Shown one piece after another: positions 52,011 through 61,960 of a stretch of DNA of 64,000 nt (position 1 is the stretch's first letter; each line of letters starts with the position of its first letter). A program made the position numbers and the translations under genes. Location of the stretch: positions 322,486-386,485 of the forward strand of contig NC_018239.1 of assembly GCF_000227135.1 (NCBI RefSeq), in the 5' to 3' direction. The notes below the pieces were generated by a model that had not been told where the DNA came from, did no database searches, and was given only the letters and a program-made list of their open reading frames with translations. The stretch is from Leishmania donovani (lineage: Eukaryota > Euglenozoa > Kinetoplastea > Trypanosomatida > Trypanosomatidae).

Positions 52011-53233
52011 GCCGATTTCGTTTTAGCGGGGAGGGGTAGTGCGCCAAGGTAGAAAGAGCGAGAAGGGAAAAGGGCTCCAATTCAGCCATGACCCCTCCCC
52101 CCATAAAACCAAAAGACGCCGAAAGACGGAAGGGCGTGATAGCGGAGTGGAAAGGAATGGAGGGGGAGGAGGTGAAATGTAGAGAGGGGTTGGGGGGGTG
52201 GGGTTGCGGTGAGGAGAGGCAAGGCGAGCGTAACCGAAGACTGCCTGAGCGCAGCTGTGCATCTACTTGGCCCTCCCTTCTCTTTTTCTCTCTTCCTCTC
52301 TCTACATGTATACACACTCACAGTTACACACACACACACACACATAATACACCCGCAGTAGACGGCCTCTGCGCCCCTCTCCCTCTTGCTACACGCGCCT
52401 TCATACGACCCGATGATGGGTATCATGGTGTGGTGTTTCTCTCCGTTGCGCGTTTGCGCACGTTCTGTGACTGCCATCGCTTCCAGCTTTTCCGTGCCAT
52501 GCTTTATAGTTGTACTGGACGTCTCATCACTTTTCTGTGTCGTTTCATACATGTATGTATATACCTGTTGTGTGGATGCGTGCACTTGGGATGCCGGTGC
52601 TGTCCCTATCGTCGCATGATTTGCCGTCGCCGTCGCCGCCCCGCTCCCGCCGTCTTCTTCCCGGGCCGGCATTTCAGCTCCCTCGTCCATCTCGCTCGCT
52701 CGCTCTATTCCATGCGCCGCGCAAAGCATGTGCGGAGGCCCCTCCCCATGCCGTCGCCCGCACCGCCGCGGACAAGAGGGCCGCCGGCTTTCATGAGAAA
52801 ACAATAGGTGAGCTGGAAGTTGGTGTGCCGTCTTTGCTTTCCCATTCACCCCCCCTTTCTTTCTCTGTGGTTGGTCTTCTTCCTGCTCTCCATCGTGATG
52901 TGCATCGATGCTTATCCGGTACTCATTCGAACCATGTTTTTTTTTTTATGTCATTTTTATTTTACAAAAATTCACCTTTCTCCCTATGCCGCTCTCTCCC
53001 GCTCGGATCAGCGCTGGCTGTGACATCGCTGCTGGCGACGGTGCAGAAGACGACAGAGAACAAAACCTGTGCGTCTCTGTGCACACATGGGGTGTGCAGA
53101 GGGAGGGGAGACTCAGAGCATACGTTCGCCCAGTGGTGAAGAGAGGACGGAGTGCGAAAGTGTCATGAAACGAGGAGCTGGAGATGCCGGTCCACTGTTG
53201 AGAGAAGCTGTTCTTTGACTTTATGCCTCCTGG

Positions 53234-53260
53234 CACACACACACACACACACACACACAC
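53234..53260. repeat. CA dinucleotide repeat
   Basis: Perfect (CA)n of about 13 units in the spacer between the DUF962 genes. Confidence 0.9.
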
Positions 53261-54200
53261 CCTCAAACACGTGCGCGACATCTTCTTTCACCGGGTACGA
53301 AGGGGGAAAGAGAAGCACAGAGAAAGAGATGATCAAACTAACCATGGCGCGCAGTGACGTGCGGTGAGTAAGAGCAGCAGCTGCTGCATCGACGAACACG
53401 CCATCACCAAACCCGACCGTTCGGGGACTTGCATGTGTGTATACATGTGTGTGGTGTCGCGCCTTTTGCCTTTCTCCTTTTTTTTTTTGTTGCCGGGTTT
53501 GGCGGCCCAACCGCCCTTTTTCTGTGTCGGGCTTTGATGGCGCATGTGCGGTGCGTTGTGGTTGTGGTCGTTTACGTTTTTGCTTCCCCATGCTGGTGTT
53601 TGCGACGCTTCCTCCATTTTTTTCAGCTTTTCTGTTCCGTGTGCGTTTGCGTGTCCGCATTTACCTGTATATGTGTATGAACGTGTATCGCAGACCAATT
53701 TTTTTTTTTTCGTCTGCCTCCTCCTCCTTCCAATCATGTCGTGCTTCGCCTCGGCACACACACAGCTATGCAGAAAGCACCTGAGTGTGTGTGTGTGTGT
53801 GCCGTGCCTCTGCATCCTCGATGACGCGCAGACACGCGCCTTCTTGATTTTGCTTTGCTGGTCAAACAAAAGGCCGGGCGCATGGCAGTCTGCGCTTCCC
53901 ACTCTACACAAGTCTGCTTTCCCCCTGACCCTCCCTCTCCATCCGCACATACTCCCATACGCACTCGCCATCGCGGCTCTCAACTACGCCGCTCACTCAG
54001 CCTCCTCTGCGGCTGCGGTGCCTGCTTTCATTGTAGTTGGTTTCTTCGTTCTTGACCATTTCGATTGGACTTTTTACTCCTCTGCGTCCGCCACCGTGCG
54101 AAGCTTTTTTTTTTTGCTTTTACTGAAGCACACACCTGCATACACGCGCCCCGCGAGAGCACCAGGCCTTGAACGTCGCTCACTCACCATCCACAACCTC

Positions 54201-54222
54201 CACACACACACACACACACACA
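54201..54222. repeat. CA dinucleotide repeat
   Basis: Perfect (CA)n of about 11 units, 250 bases before the second DUF962 gene. Confidence 0.9.
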
Positions 54223-54282
54223 AGCAGAGAAGGACGCCTTCAAGTGTTTCGCAAAACTGCTGCTTTTTTAGTTCACACACAA

Positions 54283-54313
54283 TCTCTCCCCCTCTTCTGT
54301 TTTCATGCTGTAG
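54283..54313 (+). promoter_or_regulatory. Candidate spliced-leader acceptor for the second DUF962 gene
   Basis: A C/T tract ends in CTGTAG; the AG at 54312-54313 would give a 5'UTR of about 158 bases. Confidence 0.45.
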
Positions 54314-54471
54314 GTCCTTCCAACATCAACTGCGCGCCGCCCGGCTTCATTCCGAGGTAAAGGCTTGCATTTTGATTTTTTCTCATTCTCTTGTCTCTCG
54401 TCTTCTCCCTTCCACTCCCAACTCACAACCTACACCCATACTCTCATCCGCATACCTACGTCCAGCCAAGC

Positions 54472-54798
54472 ATGGTCTCCTTTACTCCTCAGATGCAGGT
54501 AAGCTGCTCTTCCTTCCCAGAGTATCGTCTCTACTATCAGGGCACCCATTGCAACATTTGGACCCGCCGCTCGCACCTCGTTGGCACTGCCGTCGCTGCC
54601 ATCGCCGCCGTGCTCGCCGCCATTCGGCTGGATTTGCGCATGCTTGTGTCGTCTCTCACTGCAGGCTACTTGATCTGCTGGGGCGGCGACGTCTTTATAG
54701 AGCAGCGTAAGCCAGCGTCCTTTCAGAACCCCATCTGGGCCTTTCGTGCGAACATGGCCATGGTGCAGGATGTGGTGCGCGGCAAGGAAACCGTCTAA
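54472..54798 (+). CDS. DUF962 / Mpo1-like membrane protein, copy 2, 108 aa
   Basis: Tandem paralogue of the gene at 51684-52010, of exactly the same length. It keeps the family core LYYQGTHCNIWTRRSHLVGT (H26, H35), the two short hydrophobic spans and WGGDVFIEQRKPASFQNPIW. It shares with copy 1 the Asp73 in place of the usual His of the GHxxxExxxPA-like signature. About 39 percent identity to copy 1 means the duplication is old, not a recent array. N-terminal residues 3-20 differ most. The frame opens upstream at a TTG (54391); the ATG at 54472 lines up with the start of copy 1, which supports it. Function is as uncertain as for copy 1. Confidence 0.88.
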   Translation: MVSFTPQMQVSCSSFPEYRLYYQGTHCNIWTRRSHLVGTAVAAIAAVLAAIRLDLRMLVSSLTAGYLICWGGDVFIEQRKPASFQNPIWAFRANMAMVQDVVRGKETV

Positions 54799-55448
54799 GC
54801 GAGGAGATGCGTAGGCTCTGCAGCAGCAGTAGCAGCAGCGTTGGGTAGAGAGTGATCATTAGGCGCAGGCGCAGCTCCGTTCTCCTCTGTGTGGCTCTGA
54901 GCACTGCTCCTCCTTTATGCACGTGATCGGTTTCCAGACGGCCACGCGGAAATGTACGAGGCAGATGAAAGAAGAAAGAGTCGAAAAGGATGGAGGAGAG
55001 TTGGACGCGTAGAGGCAGCATATACAACAGCCCCACCCTGCTACCCGCTTCGCCGGTCGGACTCCGTGCGCCTCGCTCGCTCGCTGACTGGTTTCCCGAA
55101 CAGATGCATCTTTCAGCACGAAGATGTGTGATGGCGGCTATGCGGCACGTCGTTTTCCTTCAGTCTGCGGCACGACAGGCGTCAGCATTCGCTTGCTCAC
55201 GGCACATAGAGCCTTCCAATTTCCCTTCACGGTCAGCCTCCTCTTGTGAGTCCTCTCGTGCTTTCCAAGGCACTTCCTATCCCCCTGCCGTCCGACTTTC
55301 CGCACGACGTGCTTGGGTAAGTGTGTGGCCTATGCCTTTTCACCCATTCGAGAGTATCCCCTCCCCACCCACCGGCATCCACTACTCACACACACACGTA
55401 CCCCTCATACATTATTCTGCATCTCTCTATCTCTTTTTTGCCGTCTAA
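54799..55448 (+). other. 3' flank of the second DUF962 gene
   Basis: No gene supported. A (GCA)n patch at about 54820-54838 is followed by mixed sequence and a CA/CT-rich end near 55385-55440. A 152-residue frame beginning at ATG 54990 ends in pyrimidine-rich UTR-like sequence and was rejected. Confidence 0.6.
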
Positions 55449-56116
55449 GCGGCGCCGCGTGGGTTCGCCGGGTGCTACAAGACGGTGCCCGTCTACATAA
55501 GCGAGAAAATGTGTGTCTGTGTGCCTGTATTAGTATGTATGCCGGCACGTGTGTCGCGCCACGCTCTCTTGCCCGCCTCCCCTGTGCCTGTCACTCGCTC
55601 TGGGCGCGCTGGCGGCGGGCGCCGGGTGGTGGCTGCGCGGAAGGTGGGCGGCGGCCCTTCCCTATTTCTGTCTTTTGCTATTTCTCTGTGCCCTACTCGC
55701 GTGAACAAACGAAAGCTGCTCGGCCCCGTGGCCCCGACCCGCGCCGTGGGAGGGGGAAATGTGCTGTGGTAACGCCGATGACGATGGGCGTTGTGGCGAG
55801 GACCGTGCGCGGAGGCTGCCGCGACGGTGGCGTGCAGCGCGGGCCTCTGGACATGCGTGCGTGCCGTCTCTCCCCACCGTTGCTCCTCTCCCTGCCTGCC
55901 CAGACATCATCTCTCTCTGCCTGCCCTCCCCCTCCGCCGCGCCTGAGCCCTGCGCACTGCCTGCCCGGCTGCGTGCGTGTGCGTGTCTCCGTCTGTGCCC
56001 GGGGCACCACTCATTCATAGGGAGGACAGCACCGATATGTCGAGCTGCGCCCTGTGCTGTGAAGCTCTTGTTTCAGTGCCCTCCCTGCCGTGCCGCCGCA
56101 ACCGCGCCGCGACGAC

Positions 56117-56215
56117 NNNNNNNNNNNNNNNNNNNNNNNNNNNNNNNNNNNNNNNNNNNNNNNNNNNNNNNNNNNNNNNNNNNNNNNNNNNNNNNNNNNN
56201 NNNNNNNNNNNNNNN
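56117..56215. other. Assembly gap (99 N)
   Basis: Run of 99 N inside the GC-rich region; it looks like a fixed-size placeholder, since three other gaps have the same length. Confidence 0.99.
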
Positions 56216-57507
56216 CGGCGTGTGCCGTGCAGGGTGGGCGAGCAAGGGTGTGCGGGGGAGGGGACGCCGTCGCCTCTGCTGCGTGCTGTGCGAGAGGGCG
56301 GCCGCGTGCGTGGGGACAGGTGCAACTGTCCGTCCCGCCCCCGATGCGGGTGGAGCGCGCTGGAGCCCGTCTGTATGCGCATGCGCACTGCTGCTGTGGC
56401 CAGCCTCCCTTCTGCGCCGCCGCGTCGCAGGCCGCACCGCTGCGTTGAGACACGGCGCGCGCCGGTGGGTGGGGTGAGGCCGGGAATGACTTCTGTTTGG
56501 CTTGCTTGCGTGCGAGCATGCTGGTGGGCTGTTGGCTGGGCGGACTCGGCACGGTGCACCCCATCCCTCCTCCCTGCGGTCGCCTCGTGTGCGGCGAGGG
56601 TGTGCTCTCACCTTGGCGGTGGCGGCGTGCGTGCGAGCGTTCTCTCCTGCCGGCGCACGTCGGCCGTGCATCCGCGTGCCGGCGCTGGTGGGCGAGCTGG
56701 GCGAGGGGAGGAGAGGTACACACAGCGAGGCCGAGAGCGAACGTGGAGCCTGTGGTGTGCGCAGGGGTGTGGGCCATGCGCACGGGAGAGGTGAGGCGAA
56801 GGGGGCCGCGACTACACACTGCACCGAGTGCGAGCTGTGTGGACAGAGTGGAGGCCTCATGTGGGTGCTGGGCCCTCCATGATTTGTCGCGTTCCCCACC
56901 CACATGCGACAGTTGCCGGCGCCCGCTCCCCCGCTGCTTGCGGTGCGAGCCACGTAGTCGCTCCTTTCTTCCCGCCGCATACGTGACGACGCTGGTGGCA
57001 GGGGGACACCCGGTGCGCGGCGCGCAGTGGTGCCGCGCTCTCTGTGTGGGGAGGCGGAGCGGCCCCTCCTCCCTCCCCCCTCATCCCTGCGCATGCGGGG
57101 CGGCTTGTGGTGGTGGCAGGGGTAGGCCCCTGCGGCGTAGGGGGAGGCGAGGGCGATGCGTCGCGGCCGGTGTCGGCGGTGAGGTTGTGGATGGCGTGGC
57201 GCCGGAGCGACGTGCGGCAGTGGACGCGTTTGTGCTGTCCTCATGGCGGGCGAGGGGTCAACGGGGCTCGGGCGTCTCCCACCCTGCCGTTGCTGCCTGC
57301 TGGTGGGGAGCCTGAGCCACGCGAAGGTGGACGCACGGGGTGGCTGCCGGCACGGTGCGCGCTGCTGTGGGGCGACCTGCGTGGAGGATGGGTGGGCAGA
57401 GGCCGTGCAGGGGACCGTGCTCATGCTGCTGGGCCGCGCGCGGGGGCGGCGCGGGGTGTAGCGTGGCGTCGGCCTGCTGCTGTAGGGCGGGAGATGGACG
57501 CGTCGAA

Positions 57508-57606
57508 NNNNNNNNNNNNNNNNNNNNNNNNNNNNNNNNNNNNNNNNNNNNNNNNNNNNNNNNNNNNNNNNNNNNNNNNNNNNNNNNNNNNNNNNNNNNN
57601 NNNNNN
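57508..57606. other. Assembly gap (99 N)
   Basis: Run of 99 N; its right edge begins exactly with a 29-base sequence found again at 57931. Confidence 0.99.
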
Positions 57607-57959
57607 GTGCTGCCGGCGTGCTGCCGCGGGCCTTTCGCCGCTGTCCCCACCTGCCACGTGCGGCCACCCACGCATGCGGGCGGCGAGCGACATCGGCACT
57701 CATGAGGGTTTTGTGTCCTGTGCTTCCACACCCCCAGCGCGCTTGGACAGCGCGCCCATGCAGCGGTGGGGGCCTCATGGGCAGAGGGGGTGCCCGCGCC
57801 ACTGCCTGCTCTCTTGTCCCCGCGTGTCCTCCCTCGGTGATGGGGGCGAGCAAGCGAGTGCCCCTCGCGGGCCTCTCCCGCCCCACCGAGCAGCGAGAGA
57901 CACACGTGAGCCACAACGGCGGCCTCGCCTGTGCTGCCGGCGTGCTGCCGCGGGCCTTT
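57607..57959. repeat. 29-base direct repeat at a gap edge
   Basis: The 29 bases at 57607-57635 (starting GTGCTGCCGGCGTGCTGCCG, ending in CCTTT) recur exactly at 57931-57959, 324 bases later. The first copy abuts the N gap, so the repeat may extend to the left into missing sequence. Confidence 0.9.
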
Positions 57960-58284
57960 GGCTCTTCCCTTGTGTGCTGCCCTTCCCCTGTGCTTGGTGC
58001 CGTTGTTGCCTGTGCGTGGCGAGCGGGCGCGTGCAGCCGCATCCTTCCCCCGCGTGTGCGCACACACCCGTCCGTGGGCGTGCCGGCGTCTTGCGCGGCG
58101 TTGCTCTGCCGGCCGGCGGACAGCGATACGCGGCTGCCGCACCCCCGCAGCGGGAAGCGGGGTGGGCCGGAGTCGCCGCCGACACGGCAAACGCGCGACG
58201 GCGCGGATACGCACTCGAGGCCCACCTGCTCGTCTCCGAGCGCTGTCGCTGCTCGCTCGGCGGTCGCTTTTCCTTTGCTCTCGT

Positions 58285-58530
58285 NNNNNNNNNNNNNNNN
58301 NNNNNNNNNNNNNNNNNNNNNNNNNNNNNNNNNNNNNNNNNNNNNNNNNNNNNNNNNNNNNNNNNNNNNNNNNNNNNNNNNNNNNNNNNNNNNNNNNNNN
58401 NNNNNNNNNNNNNNNNNNNNNNNNNNNNNNNNNNNNNNNNNNNNNNNNNNNNNNNNNNNNNNNNNNNNNNNNNNNNNNNNNNNNNNNNNNNNNNNNNNNN
58501 NNNNNNNNNNNNNNNNNNNNNNNNNNNNNN
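58285..58530. other. Assembly gap (246 N)
   Basis: Run of 246 N, the only one not 99 long, so probably an estimated size. It ends directly in CA/CG repeat sequence. Confidence 0.99.
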
Positions 58531-58616
58531 ACACACACACACACGCACACACACGCACACACGCACACACACACGTACACACACACGTACACGCACACAC
58601 ACACATACACACACGC
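58531..58616. repeat. CA-rich repeat with CG and TA steps, at a gap edge
   Basis: About 86 bases of ACAC interrupted by GC and GT steps (units such as ACACACACGC and ACACACGTAC) directly after the 246-N gap. It probably caused the assembly break and continues into it. Confidence 0.9.
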
Positions 58617-58764
58617 AAGGCTGCCGAGCACAGGGCCGCGCCGCGCCGGTCGCCGCTTGTCTGCGCTCTTCGCGGGGGGTCGAGCGCGCACGTGCGTTTG
58701 TGCGTGCGGGGGTGGCTGATGCGTTTGCTTCGCTCTCCCGCCTCGTGCAGCCCCCTGCCTGGCG

Positions 58765-60084
58765 ATGCTGCGCTGTGCCCCTAGCAAGCTGTTCCGCGCC
58801 ACGCCGCTGCTGCGTGTGTGGGCCGCGGAGGAGGACGACGCGAGCGCCCCGCGGACGACCTTCAGGAACGTGAGGCCTGGCCGGCTGCTGCGGCTGTGGC
58901 GCCAGATGCGGCACCGCGCATGGATCCTGTACGCGTGGGATGAGGAGTGGGTGTCGCCGATGCAGGAGGGCTACCTGCACCAGCAGCGTCTCGAGCAGGT
59001 GTGCTTCGCGCCGCTGTCCGCGTACGGCATGGTGCCTGGCAGCTACTGCGATCCCCTGCTGTACAACACCAAGAGCACGTCGCCGTTCCGGTGGCACGTG
59101 GCGAACGTGCAGGGCGACATTGTCGGACACTGGTACATGGACGCCGACGAGCTGTTCCGCATCAAGGACTGGCAGCCAAGGAACCCGGACGACCCGCTGG
59201 AGATGTTCCCGCGACCGCCGCAGATGCTGCTGCGGTGGGACGAGTCGGTGGACGAGCACGGCAACCGCGCGTTCCGGTACAGGTACGACTACGATATGAT
59301 GGGCCCCACGGGCAAGTGGGAGGCGTACCCGCGGTACCCCTTCTCTCACCTTTACCATGGCGGGCCAGACCAGCACGGCCGCGCTGAGGGGTACGGCTTC
59401 CAGCAGGGCCACCTCCTGCGCTGCGACGAGGCGGAGGAGGAGGTGCTGCGCCGCATCATGGAGGGGGAGGACAGGGAGTGGGAGATGGTGAAGCGGACGG
59501 AGGCGGTGCAGGAGCCGTGGTCGTACCCCGGCAAGATCCGCCCGAGGGACTTTGAGGGGGCGGTGGAGCGTGCCAAGGCGCGGTTCCGCGAGCGGGTCCG
59601 ACACGGCAGGGAGACGGACCCGAGCGAGGACCCCGAGTACGACCTTGCTCAGGCCAGCGAGTACGTGGAGCCGCGCGATGGGCGGCGGGCGGAATGGCGG
59701 CATTTGTGGGCGTCGGGCCGCAAGCCCGGCGAGTCGCTGCCCTTCCAAGTAACGTTCAACGACGGACTGTGCTTCGAGGAGAACGAGGGCGGCCCGCCAG
59801 CGCACCCGGCGGCGCACTACGAGGCGACGCCGAAGGGGGCGCCGCACGGGAGGTACGAGGACGCCGACGCCGCTGCAGCCCGCGCAGCCGAAGCGGCGCA
59901 CAAGGCTGCGTGTGAGCAGTCGTTGAGCGAGGCGATGGAGCGGCATCGCAGGCTGTTTGGCGACACGAGCGGCGAGCCGAGCGGGCCGAGGGCGCCTCTG
60001 CCGACGGGTTGCCGGCCGATGAGGTGCGCGCCGGGCCCGCCGCTGCCATCTGGCCGCCGCCGGAGCTCGGCGCCAGAGCAGTGA
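58765..60084 (+). CDS. Unrecognised protein with putative mitochondrial N-terminus, 439 aa
   Basis: Not recognised. The N-terminus (MLRCAPSKLFRATPLLRVWA) has the look of a mitochondrial presequence. Residues about 30-250 are rich in aromatic residues and well ordered in appearance (WILYAWDEEWVSPMQEGY, FRWHVANVQGDIVGHWYMDA, YDYDMMGPTGKWEAYPRYPF), followed by charged helices (about 225-300) and an Ala/Pro/Gly/Arg-rich tail from about 390. No membrane span is evident. Codon use is strongly GC3-rich, like known Leishmania genes, and the frame stays free of stops beside sequence that is otherwise noisy. It lies between gap-filled GC-rich DNA and a PSA gene, which suggests a housekeeping gene at the border of, or interspersed in, the PSA array. 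A mitochondrial ribosomal or respiratory-complex subunit is possible but unproven. Confidence 0.82.
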   Translation: MLRCAPSKLFRATPLLRVWAAEEDDASAPRTTFRNVRPGRLLRLWRQMRHRAWILYAWDEEWVSPMQEGYLHQQRLEQVCFAPLSAYGMVPGSYCDPLLYNTKSTSPFRWHVANVQGDIVGHWYMDADELFRIKDWQPRNPDDPLEMFPRPPQMLLRWDESVDEHGNRAFRYRYDYDMMGPTGKWEAYPRYPFSHLYHGGPDQHGRAEGYGFQQGHLLRCDEAEEEVLRRIMEGEDREWEMVKRTEAVQEPWSYPGKIRPRDFEGAVERAKARFRERVRHGRETDPSEDPEYDLAQASEYVEPRDGRRAEWRHLWASGRKPGESLPFQVTFNDGLCFEENEGGPPAHPAAHYEATPKGAPHGRYEDADAAAARAAEAAHKAACEQSLSEAMERHRRLFGDTSGEPSGPRAPLPTGCRPMRCAPGPPLPSGRRRSSAPEQ

Positions 60085-61861
60085 GCAGCGGGCCCGTGTG
60101 TGGCGCAGGGGCGCGTGATGGGAGAGCGAGGGGGAGGGGCGCGGTGGCGAAGCGCCTCCCGGCTACGGTGTGCGCGCGTGCTCACGGCGGCGGCGGGAGG
60201 GGTGGGTGTGACGACGGCGCGACACGCTCGACACGGGTGCCGCCTCGTCTCTCTCTCCTTCGGGAGTTTGACTGCCGCCCGCCACGCGCCTGGTGCTCGC
60301 TGCCCGCCGGCACCGTGTGCGCGGCTCATCCGCACCCCTGCGGTGCCTTGCAAGGCCGGCATTTGGTGCCGCATTGGACGGGCGGGTGCGGCTACGATGG
60401 CGGCGGTAGGGCTGCCTGCGCCGCACCGCTTGCGCGTGTGCGCCAACGGACCGTCCACACCCTTTCCCCACTCGTCTCCGCTCGGCGCTTCCCGGGCCTC
60501 CTGCTTGGCATGCGCTGCCGCGCTCGTAGCGGCTCGGGCAATGGGAGGCGGAGGCGGCGGCCGCTGCGGAACGAGAGAGGCGGCGATGGAGGCACGCTGG
60601 GTGAAGGGGCGCGGGGCGGCGGACGATCGTGCCCCGTCACCCTCCCCCTGCCCTGCGATCTGCTCCCGCTGATGCGCGACTGCCGACGGTGCCGATGCTC
60701 TGCCTTCCGTCTGCTCTACGCGCCCTTGCGTGTCTCTCGGCAGGCCTCGGGGCATCACGCACGCACCCGCACATACACGTGCGTGCGTCTGTGCGCGTGC
60801 GCGTGTGCCTCTCTTGCTGGCCGCCTCTGTCGCGGCCGGCGCGTGCTGCTGCTGGCCGGGCAACGGGCGCATGCAGTCACACAGGCCCGCATCTCCGTCC
60901 GCGTCCGGTGCACTGCTTGCGTGCCTCACCGCCCGTGGCATCCGCCTCTGCCTGCTGGTATGCTGCGCGCCCCCTCGCTCTCCTCCTCCCTGCCCTGCGC
61001 CGCCCGCCCCGCAAGAGCCATGCACGCGCGTCGGCTCCCCTGACCGCCTGTGCTCACGAGCAGCCGCGGAGGGAGGGGGAGGCGAACGGATGCCGGTGCG
61101 GCTGTGCGTGCCGATGGAGGGCATCCGGATGCCGCGCTGCCGCCCGTGCCGCCGTCGCGGTGGCGTTGCGGGTGTCTCTTGTCTGGTTTGCTTTGCCGCT
61201 GCGTGCTGAGCGGAGGCGTGTGCGGCGGGCGGGGCGTTCCTGAGCGCGCCGCGGACTCCGCACACCGGGTGCGGTGAGCTGGAGGACTCGGTGGCCGGCG
61301 CTTGGAGCGATGTGGTGGGGAGGGGCTGAGGGCGTCGAGCCGCTGAGTGGCGCCGTGCGCGCGTGACGGAACGCACATCGCAGGGTGGGCTGTGCCGGCC
61401 GCCTGGCCAACTGCTCGCGCGGGTGTGCGCCGGCGCCCTGGATGAGCGGTGGCAGTGTGTGCCCTGCGGCCGTGATGGGGGCCGCAGCCACGCATGACGC
61501 GCCGCCGCCGTGTGGGTGGCGGAGGCACCGGCGCGCTGTAGCACGATGGGCTGGCCACACGCGAGGCTGCTGCTGCGTCGAGTGGGCGGCGTTGCTGCTT
61601 GTACGCGCTGACTGGTGCACCCGTGCGTGCATGTGCAGAGCGGCGTGAGCGCGCACAGGCGTGCATATGCCGCCACGCTCACACGGGAGTGGTGTGGCCT
61701 GCTGCGCTGGTCTCCCTCTGTTGGACGCAGGGCTGCTGGTAGGCGGTGCGGGCTGCCGGGCTTGCGGGCGCGCACGTGCGCGAGCGCTGGGTGGTGCGTG
61801 CCGCTACTCTCCCGCTGCTCTCCGCCGAGCACCCCCTCGCCGACGAGCGGCTGCCGCTGCC
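60085..61861. other. GC-rich intergenic region before the PSA gene
   Basis: No gene supported. The sequence is GC-rich with GTGCG and CGCACAC patches (60755-60810) and open frames on both strands in several phases. The stretch just before the gap, in frame with the PSA remnant (61746-61861), does not resemble PSA, so the PSA start is missing or lies in the gap. Confidence 0.6.
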
Positions 61862-61960
61862 NNNNNNNNNNNNNNNNNNNNNNNNNNNNNNNNNNNNNNN
61901 NNNNNNNNNNNNNNNNNNNNNNNNNNNNNNNNNNNNNNNNNNNNNNNNNNNNNNNNNNNN
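61862..61960. other. Assembly gap (99 N) inside or next to the PSA gene
   Basis: Run of 99 N directly before the PSA 3' part. Since a full PSA gene needs at least several hundred more bases, the real missing sequence must be longer than 99 unless the gene is truncated. Confidence 0.99.

Larger units (their letters stand above)
52011..54471 (+). other. Intergenic spacer between the two DUF962 genes, 2.5 kb
   Basis: No gene supported. It contains a GGGG-rich patch near 52190-52210, CA repeats near 52323-52343, 53234-53260 and 54201-54222, T-runs near 52937-52947, 53481-53491 and 53699-53711, and a pyrimidine-AG signal at 54283-54313. The long frame 53544-54710 crosses this spacer and overlaps the second DUF962 gene in another frame, so it is not coding. 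Confidence 0.65.
55449..58764. other. GC-rich, gap-containing region upstream of the 439-residue gene
   Basis: No gene supported. GC content is clearly higher than in the earlier spacers, and long frames are open on both strands at once, as expected from GC-rich sequence with few stop codons. Three N gaps lie here. Motifs such as GCTGCCG, GTGCG and CACACC recur. The style matches the sequence after 60.1 kb around the PSA gene, suggesting the edge of the PSA surface-antigen array. A missing gene in a gap cannot be excluded. Confidence 0.6.

Noticed and set aside
53544..54710. 388-residue frame across the DUF962 spacer
   Set aside because: Starts in spacer, contains repeat-coded His-Thr runs and overlaps the second DUF962 gene in a different frame.
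54990..55448. 152-residue frame starting with ATG after the second DUF962 gene
   Set aside because: No family resemblance, and the C-terminal part is translated from CA/CT-rich UTR-like sequence.
56015..58618. 867-residue minus-strand frame and similar long frames on both strands
   Set aside because: They run through N gaps and GC-rich stop-poor DNA in several phases at once; no recognisable domain.
60009..61043. 344-residue frame overlapping the end of the 439-residue gene
   Set aside because: It overlaps a better-supported gene in another frame and looks like GC-rich spacer.
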